Assembly: GCF_014117265.1 (NCBI RefSeq)
Contig: NZ_CP059833.1
Location: 1,519,069-1,583,068, forward strand
Direction of reading: 5' to 3'
DNA length: 64,000 nucleotides
Source of the DNA: Corynebacterium hindlerae
GTDB lineage: Bacteria; Actinomycetota; Actinomycetes; Mycobacteriales; Mycobacteriaceae
The translations under genes and the position numbers were made by a program. Within the stretch, counting starts at the first letter, position 1, and the number at the start of each line of letters is the position of its first letter. Below are positions 53,085 to 62,173 of the stretch, piece by piece. The notes under the pieces were generated by a model. It did no database searches, had not been told where the DNA came from, and saw only the letters and a list, made by a program, of their open reading frames with translations.

Positions 53085-55267
53085 TGCGCGCGCTGACCAT
53101 GCTTGTGACCGCCTCGTTGCTGGTGTTGCCGAGTACGCCGGCCCTGGCATTGCCCTTGCCGACGGCCCCCACCGACCCGATCGTGGCCAGCCAATGGGCA
53201 AACCCGGAGCTGCGGCCGCTGGACTCCGCTAGTGCGATCACTACCAGCATTGACGCCATCAACGAGCATTCCATCACCGTCACCATCAGCAACAATGCGC
53301 AGGTGCCTCTGCGTGATGTCTCGGTGCGGGTGCAGCGCGCAGAGCCCGTCTCCACCGTGGCGCAGGGAAAGTTCGCGCTATCCCAGGACCAATCCTTCTA
53401 TGGCTTCAATACGGGGTTTGTGCCGGTGGATGTGGAGCTTGCTCCGGCAACGAGCCACACCTTCACCGTCGCGCTGCACCGCGAGGAATTGGGGATCACG
53501 GACCCGGCAGTGTACCCGCTACTGATTAATGTCAATGGGGAATTGTCTGGTGCACAGCAGTATGTGTCGTCGCAACGCACGTTGCTGGAAGTGGAAGAAC
53601 ACGCGGTAGATAAAGAAAAGCAGCCCACCCCACTGAGTGTGCTGATCCCGATCACGACCACCACGGACATCGTGCCCGGTGAAACCGGAGAGGCTCCGAA
53701 CCATCCACCGCTTATCCTGCGTTCGGAGAAACTGGCCCAAGATATCGGCCACGATGGGCGCCTCAGCACGCTAGTGGATACCTTCAACACGGGCGACCCG
53801 TCGGTCTGTCTGGCGCTGGATCCGGAAGTGGTGGAGACGGTGGACCGCATGACGGCTGGCTACCAGGTTGCCGAGGATCGTCCGAGCACGGTGGAACACA
53901 AACCACGGCTGCGTGACTCCTGGGGCACTAAGGACAAGCAGATCAAGGGCAATCCGGGCACCGGCACGGAGGACGCTAAAGCGTTTTTAGGAAAGCTGCA
54001 GAGCATTGCCCAGTCCGGGGGCTGCATCGTTCCTCTTCCGCGGGCAAATGCGGAGCTCAACGCTGTTGCCCAGACTGGTAATTCGCAGCTCATGGAGGAA
54101 GCAGTGAGCAGCGGGGCTTCCAGTTTGAGCAAGCTGCTAGGGGTGTCAGTGCGCCCCGATGTGGTGATTCCCGGCTATGGCTACGTGGAGCAGGGCACAG
54201 TGGCAGCTCTTTCCGAACCGACGACATTATTGGTGGCGGATAATACGATTCCGGCAAACGCCACAATGATGTCCGACAATGTGAAAGCGGTGGGCTATCA
54301 CTCGGATGTGACAGCCATGTTGGCGACGATGGGCGACACCCCGGCCACTGCCGGTTTTGCGAACCAGTGGCAGCGCTTTGATTACCGACTGGACTCTCCG
54401 GTTGCACGGCGCGCGAGTGCGACAGCTGCCGTGACCCTGGCAGTGGGGGAGGGGGACCACCCGGTGCTGGTGATGCCGCCGCCAACCTTGCAGGTGGATG
54501 ATGCTCGGGCATTGCAGCTCCACCTCAGACACCTGTTGGAGAGCGGTCGTGCCACGCCACTTTCGTTCTATGACTTCCTGGCACAAGAACCCAGCGTTTC
54601 CGCGCCAGCTGAGGGATCGCCGTTTGAGGATCCGACGGTTTTGTCGGATGTCGAGGTGCTGCACGCGCAGCAACAGGCGAAGAGCATTGATGATCTGACG
54701 TCATTGATGATTGATGCGCCGACGATTGCGCTGACCCCGCGCGGTTTCACTGATCCGCTGCGGCATGATCTGTTGCGGGCGTTGTCAGTTAATGGGCGTC
54801 GTTCGATGATGGGTTATGCCTTGCGTACGGAGAGCAGTGCCGACATCCTGGGGAGGAACAGTGCGATCCTGCAGCAGTTGCGTAGCTCGGTGGTGCTGCT
54901 TCCGCCGGGCAACGTGTACACCCGCACGTCTGAATCCTCTCCGCTGCTGATCGTGGCGGAGAACGGGCTGCCACTGCCTGTCGACGCCAAACTCAGTTAC
55001 TCCGGCCCGGAGGGCGCCAAGATCAACACGGCGGAGTCACTGAAAATCCCTGCTCGTGGTTCGATCACAGCGCAGATGACCGCTGATCTTCCGGACGCCG
55101 AACGCAATGACCTCACCGTGTGGCTGGCCACCCAAGCCGGCGCACCGATCAGCGCTCCCGTCGATATTCGTGTCCAAACCCGCTCTGGTTTGCTGGGCTT
55201 TGGTGGCATCTCTGCATTGCTGCTTGCGGTGCTCGGATTTGTTATGTTTCACGTGAAACGTCGCTAA
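53084..55267 (+). CDS. DUF6049-family secreted, membrane-anchored protein (Rv3909-like)
   Basis: The 727-aa protein has a Sec signal peptide ([22 protein letters not shown]), a long outside region and a single C-terminal helix (LLGFGGISALLLAVLGFVMF) with a short basic tail HVKRR. Position and topology match Rv3909 of mycobacteria. A role in cell-envelope assembly with MurJ is suggested by constant linkage but not proven. The last codons (FHVK) are written by a parS site. Confidence 0.88.
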   Translation: MRALTMLVTASLLVLPSTPALALPLPTAPTDPIVASQWANPELRPLDSASAITTSIDAINEHSITVTISNNAQVPLRDVSVRVQRAEPVSTVAQGKFALSQDQSFYGFNTGFVPVDVELAPATSHTFTVALHREELGITDPAVYPLLINVNGELSGAQQYVSSQRTLLEVEEHAVDKEKQPTPLSVLIPITTTTDIVPGETGEAPNHPPLILRSEKLAQDIGHDGRLSTLVDTFNTGDPSVCLALDPEVVETVDRMTAGYQVAEDRPSTVEHKPRLRDSWGTKDKQIKGNPGTGTEDAKAFLGKLQSIAQSGGCIVPLPRANAELNAVAQTGNSQLMEEAVSSGASSLSKLLGVSVRPDVVIPGYGYVEQGTVAALSEPTTLLVADNTIPANATMMSDNVKAVGYHSDVTAMLATMGDTPATAGFANQWQRFDYRLDSPVARRASATAAVTLAVGEGDHPVLVMPPPTLQVDDARALQLHLRHLLESGRATPLSFYDFLAQEPSVSAPAEGSPFEDPTVLSDVEVLHAQQQAKSIDDLTSLMIDAPTIALTPRGFTDPLRHDLLRALSVNGRRSMMGYALRTESSADILGRNSAILQQLRSSVVLLPPGNVYTRTSESSPLLIVAENGLPLPVDAKLSYSGPEGAKINTAESLKIPARGSITAQMTADLPDAERNDLTVWLATQAGAPISAPVDIRVQTRSGLLGFGGISALLLAVLGFVMFHVKRR
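55245..55260. other. parS-like site 8
   Basis: TGTTTCACGTGAAACG, 15 of 16 matches, inside the last codons of the DUF6049 gene. It is the site nearest to the presumed origin side within this window. Confidence 0.9.
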
Positions 55268-55308
55268 AGTTTTGCATTTCCTCGCGAATCCTCACAGAAT
55301 GGCCTTTC

Positions 55309-58029
55309 GTGGACTCCTCTCAACAATCTCAAGGGCAACGCTCGCGGATTGTGGCTCCGGCCCCACCCGCGCCGTCGACAAGCCCGGTGGCGCCAAGGCC
55401 GCGCCCCGCGCCGCGTGACGACGACCATTCCCTCCTCACCCACGCCCCCAAACAGCAACAACAGTCAAACTCTGATCTCGTCAGATCCACCGGCTCCATG
55501 GCGGTAGCAACTCTGGTCTCCCGCATCACGGGCTTCCTCCGCAACGCCATGATCGTGTGGACGCTGGGTGCTGCGATTTCCTCCGCATTCAACACTGCGA
55601 ACACGCTGCCGAACCTCATTACTGAAATCGTGCTCGGCGCGGTGCTCACCTCGCTCGTGGTGCCGGTGTTGGTGCGCGCGGAGAAGGAAGACCCGGACCG
55701 CGGTGAAGCGTTCGTCCGCAGGCTCTTCACTCTGGCGGCCTCGCTCCTGATCGTGGTGACCATCCTGTCGGTGCTCGGGGCTCCACTGCTCACGGCGCTT
55801 CAGCTGCGTTCCGACGGCCAGGTCAACCTGAGCCAGGCCACCGCCTTTGCAGTCCTACTGTTGCCACAGATTTTCTTCTACGGCATCTTCTCGCTCTTCA
55901 TGGCGGTGCTCAACACCAAGGGCATTTTTAAGCCAGGCGCCTGGGCCCCCGTGGTGAACAACCTCATTGCGCTCGCTACCCTCGGGGCATATTGGCTGGT
56001 GCCGGGTAAGCTCCATGCCCGGCAAACTGTATCCATCGCAGACCCGCATGTGTTGCTCCTGGGTGTCGGCACAACCCTGGGTGTGGTGGTGCAGGCCCTG
56101 ATCCTGCTGCCGTACCTGGCCAAGGCCGGGGTGAGCCTCAAACCCCTGTGGGGAATTGATGACCGCCTCAAGCAGTTCGGCGGAATGGCGCTGGCGATTA
56201 TCGTCTATGTCGCCATCTCCCAGGCCGGTTACGTGGTCACCACCCGTATCGCCTCCGGCGCGGATGAGGCAGCACCGAACATTTACCAGCAGGCCTGGCT
56301 GCTGCTGCAGATGCCGTACGGCATCATCGGCGTCACGCTGCTTACCGCGATCATGCCACGCCTGTCCCGCCGGGCCGCCGAAGGTGACGACGCCGGTGTG
56401 GTCGCCGACCTCATCTTGGGCACCAAACTCACCTTCTTGGCCCTCATCCCAGTGGTGGTGTTCTTCACCGCCTTCGGCACCTACATCTCCATCGGCCTGT
56501 TCGCGTACCTCGAGTTCTCCATGGACGCGGCCACCACGCTCGGCTGGACGCTCTCCTTTTCCGCCTTCACCCTGATCCCGTACGCCCTCGTGCTGCTGCA
56601 CCTGCGCGTGTTCTACGCCCGGGAAGAAGCCTGGACCCCCACCTTCATCATCGCCGGTATTACCGCGACCAAGGTGATCTTGTCCTACCTTGCGCAGGCT
56701 ATCGCGACCTCCCCGGACCGCGTGGTGGTGCTGCTGGGTGCCGCGAACGGTTTCGGCTTTGTGGCTGGTGCCGTGATCGGCGCGACACTGCTGCGCCGCC
56801 AGCTCGGATCCCTCGGGGCCCGCGACATTCTGCGTTCCTCACTGTGGGTCGGTGGCGCTGCGGTCATCGGCGCAGCGGGTGCGTGGACGCTCGATATTGC
56901 GCTCTGGAGTCTGCTTGACGGGTTGTGGAGTTTCCTGGGCTCGGCGGGATTCTTGATCCGCACCGCACTCATCGGGTTCTTCTTCCTGGCCATCACGGCC
57001 GGGGTGCTCGCGAAATCCCCGCTGGAAGAAGTGCAGCGGTTCACGGACGTCGTGAAGCGTCGCCTGGGCCGTGCCACCCCAAGCCAGACTGCCGCGGTGA
57101 GCGCCGCGGTGACCCCGACGGAGGCCATGCCGATCCCGGCGCCGATGTCTGCCGGCATGGTGCAGCCGCCACGACTGCTGCCAGGCGCGCCCGTGCTGGA
57201 TGGTAGGTTCCGCCTGCTCGCCTCCTTCGGCGAGTCCGGCGATGACCAGGTAACCGCGAAGTTCTGGCAGGCCAAGGAGGTGAGCACCGGCCGGGATGCT
57301 GCGTTGGTGTTCGTGGAGGCCCACGGCACATCGCTCGCAGCTCAGGCCGGGGCGGCAGCTGAGGTCACCCGCCGGACCCGCAAGCTCGTCGAGTTGGGGT
57401 GCCCCGCTGTCGCGCCGGATGTGACCGTGATGGCCTACCGCTCCGGCTGCCTAGTCATCGCTGACTGGGTGGAAGGGTCGGCGCTCCGAGCCGTAGCTGA
57501 GTTGGGTGCGGCGAACCGTGACGCGGCCGCCGCTGCGCTCGCACCGCTTGCCGACGCCGCTGCCACGGCACACGGCGCCGGGGTGCCTCTCGGGATGGAT
57601 TCGATCGACCGTATCCGCATTTCCAAGTCCGGTACCGCCGTCCTAGCCTTCCCAGCCGTGTTGTCGAGCAACAATCCCGCCAACGACTGCACCACCCTCG
57701 TCAGCGCCTTCAAGATACTCACCGGCGAACAGCTTTCCGGTGATGCTGCTCAGGTGGCGGCGTCACTGCGTGGGGTCTCTCCTGAGGAGCCACTTCCGGT
57801 TGCCCCCGAGGAACATCCAGAGCCCACCTCACGGGCTGGTTTCGGAGCGAAGGGCTATTCCCGCACCATGACGGGCGTGCTCATCGCCATGTCCATTACC
57901 TTGGTGGCGATCATCGCGCTCCTTACTGCGTACCTGCTCGGGGTGATGGGAGGCTTCCGCGAGGACTCCCCGGTGCGGGTGGAACCCGATGTTGTGCATG
58001 TCACGATAGAACCGGTTCCTACCAGCTAG
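55309..58029 (+). CDS. murJ: Lipid II flippase MurJ with C-terminal pseudokinase domain
   Basis: The 906-aa protein has a Pro-rich cytoplasmic N-terminus, then the 14-helix MOP flippase core (SMAVATLVSRITGFLRNAMIVWTLG, NTLPNLITEIVLGAVLTSLVVPVL). After about residue 590 comes a cytoplasmic linker and a kinase-like domain (VLDGRFRLLASFGESGDDQVTAKFWQAKEV) without the catalytic HRD/DFG residues, then one more helix (GVLIAMSITLVAIIALLTAYLLGV). In M. tuberculosis this pseudokinase binds FhaA. The outside C-terminal domain of the mycobacterial protein is reduced here to about 30 residues. GTG at 55309 is the best start; ribosome binding site is weak. Confidence 0.9.
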   Translation: MDSSQQSQGQRSRIVAPAPPAPSTSPVAPRPRPAPRDDDHSLLTHAPKQQQQSNSDLVRSTGSMAVATLVSRITGFLRNAMIVWTLGAAISSAFNTANTLPNLITEIVLGAVLTSLVVPVLVRAEKEDPDRGEAFVRRLFTLAASLLIVVTILSVLGAPLLTALQLRSDGQVNLSQATAFAVLLLPQIFFYGIFSLFMAVLNTKGIFKPGAWAPVVNNLIALATLGAYWLVPGKLHARQTVSIADPHVLLLGVGTTLGVVVQALILLPYLAKAGVSLKPLWGIDDRLKQFGGMALAIIVYVAISQAGYVVTTRIASGADEAAPNIYQQAWLLLQMPYGIIGVTLLTAIMPRLSRRAAEGDDAGVVADLILGTKLTFLALIPVVVFFTAFGTYISIGLFAYLEFSMDAATTLGWTLSFSAFTLIPYALVLLHLRVFYAREEAWTPTFIIAGITATKVILSYLAQAIATSPDRVVVLLGAANGFGFVAGAVIGATLLRRQLGSLGARDILRSSLWVGGAAVIGAAGAWTLDIALWSLLDGLWSFLGSAGFLIRTALIGFFFLAITAGVLAKSPLEEVQRFTDVVKRRLGRATPSQTAAVSAAVTPTEAMPIPAPMSAGMVQPPRLLPGAPVLDGRFRLLASFGESGDDQVTAKFWQAKEVSTGRDAALVFVEAHGTSLAAQAGAAAEVTRRTRKLVELGCPAVAPDVTVMAYRSGCLVIADWVEGSALRAVAELGAANRDAAAAALAPLADAAATAHGAGVPLGMDSIDRIRISKSGTAVLAFPAVLSSNNPANDCTTLVSAFKILTGEQLSGDAAQVAASLRGVSPEEPLPVAPEEHPEPTSRAGFGAKGYSRTMTGVLIAMSITLVAIIALLTAYLLGVMGGFREDSPVRVEPDVVHVTIEPVPTS

Positions 58030-58047
58030 TTTCTGGTAACCGACGAG

Positions 58048-58099
58048 CCGCTCGGAAAGAGTTATCCACACCACGAGATAACTCACCGAGCGGTTTTTT
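58048..58099 (+). terminator. murJ terminator with an embedded DnaA-box sequence
   Basis: CCGCTCGG (58048-58055) pairs with CCGAGCGG (58086-58093), with an inner pair GTTATC / GATAAC, followed by TTTTTT. The loop side contains TTATCCACA (58062-58070), identical to the consensus DnaA box. Confidence 0.88.
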
Positions 58100-58146
58100 G
58101 TTCGCCGCGGCACAATGAGGGAGACATTCACAACTCGGGGGGTTCC

Positions 58147-58683
58147 ATGAACGATCAAACTTTGGTGACCGATTTCATCGCTGGGGACGATGCGGCATTC
58201 GCGCAGATCATCCATCGCTACCACCATTCGTTGTGGTGGACGGCGCGCAAGTATGTCCGCAGCGATTTCGATGCCCAGGATGTGCTGCAGGAAGCGTACC
58301 TGCGGGCTGCACTGGGCCTGCGCCACTACCGCGCGGACTGCAGCTTGAAAACATGGCTGCATCGGCTGGTACTCAACGCCAGCCACGACTACCGCACCGC
58401 CAGGTACCGTTCCAACGAGCTTTCACTGCTCGATGATCACACTTATGATTTCCCGCACCCTACCTACAACCCACTAGACTCACTGGACCTGACGCTGACG
58501 CTGATCAACGTGCTGCATAAGCTTAACGACGACCAAAAAACCATCCTTTTCATGGTGGATGTACTGGGGTACACCATCTACCGAACCGCGGATGATCTGG
58601 GAATATCATCAGGAACCCTGAAGTCCCGCCGGTCACGCGCCAAGTCCTATATTCGCGCCAAACACCCGGAACTAGTGCGCTAG
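58147..58683 (+). CDS. sigM: ECF RNA polymerase sigma factor SigM
   Basis: The 178-aa sigma-70 family protein has region 2 ([38 protein letters not shown]) and region 4 ([50 protein letters not shown]). The locus is the sigM position of actinobacteria, upstream of trxB. No anti-sigma gene (RsmA-like) follows: trxB starts 10 bp later. Related SigM proteins control redox stress genes, including trxB and trxC. Confidence 0.9.
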   Translation: MNDQTLVTDFIAGDDAAFAQIIHRYHHSLWWTARKYVRSDFDAQDVLQEAYLRAALGLRHYRADCSLKTWLHRLVLNASHDYRTARYRSNELSLLDDHTYDFPHPTYNPLDSLDLTLTLINVLHKLNDDQKTILFMVDVLGYTIYRTADDLGISSGTLKSRRSRAKSYIRAKHPELVR

Positions 58684-58693
58684 ACTAAGCCCC

Positions 58694-59617
58694 ATGACTG
58701 AAATCCATGACGTGGCAATCATCGGCTCTGGCCCTGCGGGCTATACCGCAGCAATCTACGCGGCTCGCGCTGAGCTTAAGCCGATCATGTTCGAAGGCAT
58801 CGAGTACGGTGGCTCACTGATGACAACCACCGAGGTGGAGAATTTCCCTGGCTTTGCCGAGGGAATCATGGGACCAGAACTCATGGATCAGATGCGCAAC
58901 CAGGCCGAGCGATTCGGTACGCAGCTGCTCATGGAGATCGTGGATCGGGTAGACCTTTCGGGGGATATCAAGAAGCTGTATGTGGGCGATGAGGAGTACC
59001 AGGCCCGGGCCGTCATTCTCGCGATGGGTGCGGCGCCACGTTATCTGAACGTCCCAGGTGAGCAGGAGCTGCTCGGTCGTGGCGTGTCGTCCTGCGCAAC
59101 GTGCGACGGTTTCTTCTTCAAGGATCACGATATCGCCGTGATCGGTGGTGGCGATTCTGCGATGGAGGAGGCAACGTTCCTCACTAAGTTCGCGAAATCC
59201 GTGACGATTGTGCACCGCCGAGAAGAGTTCCGAGCATCCGCAATCATGTTGGAGCGGGCGAAAGCTAACGAAAAGATCAAATTTGCTACGAACAAAGTCG
59301 TGTCGCGCGTTGTGGGCACCTCTTCAGTGGAAGGCTTGGAGCTTACTGACACCGTCACTGGCGAAGTCTCTGAGCTTCCAGTCACCGCGATGTTTGTGGC
59401 CATCGGACATGACCCTCGTTCTGCGTTGGTGCAGCCGGACGTCGCCACAGACGATGCCGGCTACATCACGGTCGCGGAGCCTTCGACCCACACCAACATC
59501 CCCGGTGTGTTCGCGGCCGGTGACATAGTGGATAGCCACTACCAGCAGGCCATTACGGCTGCGGGTGCTGGCTGCCGCGCAGCGATTGATGCCGAGCATT
59601 ACCTGGCGAGCCTGTAA
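58694..59617 (+). CDS. trxB: Thioredoxin reductase
   Basis: The 307-aa flavoprotein has the FAD motif [22 protein letters not shown], the redox pair in [12 protein letters not shown], the NADPH motif [14 protein letters not shown] and the C-terminal [34 protein letters not shown]. It reduces thioredoxin with NADPH and is co-transcribed with trxA 11 bp downstream, likely under SigM control. Confidence 0.97.
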   Translation: MTEIHDVAIIGSGPAGYTAAIYAARAELKPIMFEGIEYGGSLMTTTEVENFPGFAEGIMGPELMDQMRNQAERFGTQLLMEIVDRVDLSGDIKKLYVGDEEYQARAVILAMGAAPRYLNVPGEQELLGRGVSSCATCDGFFFKDHDIAVIGGGDSAMEEATFLTKFAKSVTIVHRREEFRASAIMLERAKANEKIKFATNKVVSRVVGTSSVEGLELTDTVTGEVSELPVTAMFVAIGHDPRSALVQPDVATDDAGYITVAEPSTHTNIPGVFAAGDIVDSHYQQAITAAGAGCRAAIDAEHYLASL

Positions 59618-59628
59618 GGAGTTTTGTT

Positions 59629-59946
59629 GTGATTGTCGATGTAACTTCGGATACCTTCCGTAGCACTGTGATCGAGTCTTCCAAGCCTGTGCTGGTGGAT
59701 TTTTGGGCCGAGTGGTGCGGGCCGTGTAAGAAACTCGGCCCAGTTCTGGAGCAGGTTGCTGAGGAGCTGGGAGACGCTGTTACCATTGCGAAAGTGAACG
59801 TGGATAACGAGCGTACGTTGGGCGCGATGTTCCAAATCATGTCTATTCCTGCTGTCATGATTTTCAAGGACGGCAAGAAGGTCGATGAGTTCGTTGGGGT
59901 GCGCTCTAAGAGCGATATTGTGGCCAAGCTTCAGGCACAACTGTAA
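59629..59946 (+). CDS. trxA: Thioredoxin
   Basis: This is a 105-aa thioredoxin with the WCGPCKK active site (about residues 29-35), the cis-Pro in MSIPAVMIFKDGKKV and normal length. It starts at GTG with AAGGAG upstream (after the trxB stop). Called trxC in mycobacteria at this locus. Confidence 0.97.
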   Translation: MIVDVTSDTFRSTVIESSKPVLVDFWAEWCGPCKKLGPVLEQVAEELGDAVTIAKVNVDNERTLGAMFQIMSIPAVMIFKDGKKVDEFVGVRSKSDIVAKLQAQL

Positions 59947-59961
59947 GGGGAGAGTAAAGCG

Positions 59962-61143
59962 TTGTCCGATCTGTTGCGGGTTGGCGATAAGAGCCCTCGG
60001 GTAGCCGAGGTCCGAACCATTTTGGCGGGCCTGGGTTTGTTGCCGACCTTCGACGTAAACCTGGTCCCGGAGTCTTCCCAGCAATATTCTGAGGCGGACA
60101 CCATCTTTGATGAGGAACTCGCCTCCGCTGTTCGCGCGTTTCAGCAGAGCAGAGGAATCCTCGCTGATGGCATCATCAGGGAAAGGCTGCTGCGACTTCT
60201 GCGCGAAGCATCGTACAAGCTAGGTAATCGCGTCCTCATTTTCCAGCCCGGGAACGTGATGGTGGGCGACGATGTTGCCCAGCTCCAGACCCAGCTGCAG
60301 GACTTGGGGTTTTATGCGCAGCGTATCGACGGCCATTACGGTGAAGCCACGTACCTGGCAGTGAAGTCCTACCAGCTCAATTACGGTCTGAATGAGGATG
60401 GAATCACGGGCCCTGACACGGTTCGGGCGCTCGGGCTGTTAGGACGCCGTATTAAGGGCGGTTCCAAGCAAGCTATTTCGGAGCGGGAGCAGGTCCGTAA
60501 AGCTGGCCCGAAGTTGGCGGGTAAGCGAGTAGTTATTGACCCGCACCTGGGTGGCGAACACACCGGTCAGGTGGTGCAAGGCAAGTTCGGCACGATCACG
60601 GAGGAAGAGATCCTGTGGGATCTGGCAACCCGGATTGAGGGCCGGATGATTGCCGCTGGGATGGAGGCAATCCTGTCCCGGCCTCGTCATAGCGATCCTT
60701 CCATCAAGCAGCGTGCGGACATCGCGAATGCTTTTGGGGCGGATTTGTTGATTAACCTGCAGTGCGATTCTTACCCCAATGAGAAAGCTGGTGGCGCGGC
60801 GACGTTCTACTTTGGTTCGGAAATCGGGGCAACGTCGCTCACAGGTGAGATGCTGTCGGGCTATGTGCAGCGCGAAGTAGTGGCCCGCACTGGGCTGGTC
60901 AATTGTGGCAACCACGCCCGCACCTGGGAGATCCTGCGCATGTCCAAGATGCCAACGATCGAGCTAGTGTGTGGTTATCTGTCTAACCCGACGGATGTTG
61001 CCATTTTGACGGATCCTAAGAAGCGGGATGCCATTGCGGAAGCAGTCGTGGTTGCTGTGAAGCGCCTGTACCTGCTGGACGAGGACGATCAGCCCACCGG
61101 TACCTTCAAGTTCACTGAGCTGTTGGCCGCCGAGGACATGTAG
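59962..61143 (+). CDS. cwlM: CwlM-like N-acetylmuramoyl-L-alanine amidase homologue
   Basis: The 393-aa protein starts at TTG and has no signal peptide. Two peptidoglycan-binding domains (VGDKSPRVAEVRTILAGLG and GDDVAQLQTQLQDLGFYAQRIDGHYGEAT) precede an Amidase_3 domain (VVIDPHLGGEH, EEEILWDLATRIEGRM, ADLLINLQCDSY). In mycobacteria, cytoplasmic phosphorylated CwlM activates MurA and interacts with MurJ, so it regulates rather than cuts; the cytoplasmic form here fits. The His in INLQCDSY is replaced by Cys relative to the usual SLHAN motif, so hydrolase activity is doubtful. Confidence 0.92.
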   Translation: MSDLLRVGDKSPRVAEVRTILAGLGLLPTFDVNLVPESSQQYSEADTIFDEELASAVRAFQQSRGILADGIIRERLLRLLREASYKLGNRVLIFQPGNVMVGDDVAQLQTQLQDLGFYAQRIDGHYGEATYLAVKSYQLNYGLNEDGITGPDTVRALGLLGRRIKGGSKQAISEREQVRKAGPKLAGKRVVIDPHLGGEHTGQVVQGKFGTITEEEILWDLATRIEGRMIAAGMEAILSRPRHSDPSIKQRADIANAFGADLLINLQCDSYPNEKAGGAATFYFGSEIGATSLTGEMLSGYVQREVVARTGLVNCGNHARTWEILRMSKMPTIELVCGYLSNPTDVAILTDPKKRDAIAEAVVVAVKRLYLLDEDDQPTGTFKFTELLAAEDM

Positions 61144-61165
61144 GTTTCGGGACGGCCTGCTGCCT

Positions 61166-62044
61166 TTAGCGGGATACGTCCCCTAGCTGCACGAAAGTAA
61201 ATCCGGCCTCGCGAAGCTGCGGTATTGCTGCTCGAACTCCTTCGGCGGTTCCGTGCCCTGGCTGGTTCATATGCATGATTGCAATCGCGCCGGGGCTACT
61301 GTGCGCCAATGATTTTGTCACCGCGCGCGCAGCGAGGGTTGCCCCGGCATCCCCATTAACGGAAAAGCCGGCAATAGCTACCCCCAAGTCGCGCGCAATC
61401 CGCACGGCGATGTCGTCGTAATGCGCAGTGCCAGAGCGGAACCATTTCGACTCGACGCCCAAAAACTCACGCAGGAACCGCCGATTTCCTTCGATTTCCT
61501 CGACGAGCTCCGCAACATTTGCTGTCCCCGCAATGCCATAAGCCGACCTACCATTGACCGACAAGGGTTTGTGCGAGGTCCCGTGGTTTTCGATCTGAAA
61601 CAGGGGATGAGCAGCGATTTCTTGGGCTCGCCGCGGGTTGGCATCAATCCACCGTTTGTTCCAAAACAGCGTGGCGGGGACGTTTTGTTCCTGCAGCGTA
61701 GCAAGCAGAGCCTCATCGATGCGTGATCCTTTTGGCCCGCCACAGGCATCGAAGGTCAGCGCAATCGTCTTCGCCTCGGGAGGCATCGTGCGCACGATGC
61801 CTGGCACATCAAGTCCCCAGGCGTGCGCGCCCGCGTGCTCGTAGCGCGCAATGATGTCTACTTCCGGTAGCAGGGTCTGAGTTGGTGGCGCCGCGCTCGT
61901 CGTACTGCTTGCAGTCGGGTTCATGGTGGCGCCACGACGCTCGGTCTGCAGCGTGCATCCAGCCACTGCCATGACGGGCAAAGCGAGGCCGGCAGCAAGG
62001 AAACCGCGGCGAGAAAGTTCAGAAGGATGCCCCACGAGCACCAA
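61166..62044 (-). CDS. Tat-exported polysaccharide deacetylase lipoprotein
   Basis: The 292-aa protein begins near VGHPSELSRRGFLAAGLALPVMAVAGC: twin-arginine SRRGFLAA and lipobox AVAGC. The NodB homology domain has TIALTFDACGGPKGSRID (catalytic and metal Asp), FQIENHGTSHKP (metal His), and FRSGTAHYDDI. It would remove acetyl groups from a cell-wall or extracellular glycan. The start is uncertain among TTG 62044, GTG 62041 and GTG 62035. Confidence 0.88.
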   Translation of the reverse strand: MVLVGHPSELSRRGFLAAGLALPVMAVAGCTLQTERRGATMNPTASSTTSAAPPTQTLLPEVDIIARYEHAGAHAWGLDVPGIVRTMPPEAKTIALTFDACGGPKGSRIDEALLATLQEQNVPATLFWNKRWIDANPRRAQEIAAHPLFQIENHGTSHKPLSVNGRSAYGIAGTANVAELVEEIEGNRRFLREFLGVESKWFRSGTAHYDDIAVRIARDLGVAIAGFSVNGDAGATLAARAVTKSLAHSSPGAIAIMHMNQPGHGTAEGVRAAIPQLREAGFTFVQLGDVSR

Positions 62045-62173
62045 GTTTATGCAACCTCATGTCTTCGCATGCTTACCGACGCCCGGGGCTGGCAAAGCGG
62101 GGAGGCGGCACATCAGCTACGTGTGCCGGTTGCGGTTAGAATTGGTCACAATCATGAAAGGAAGTTCTGCTTC

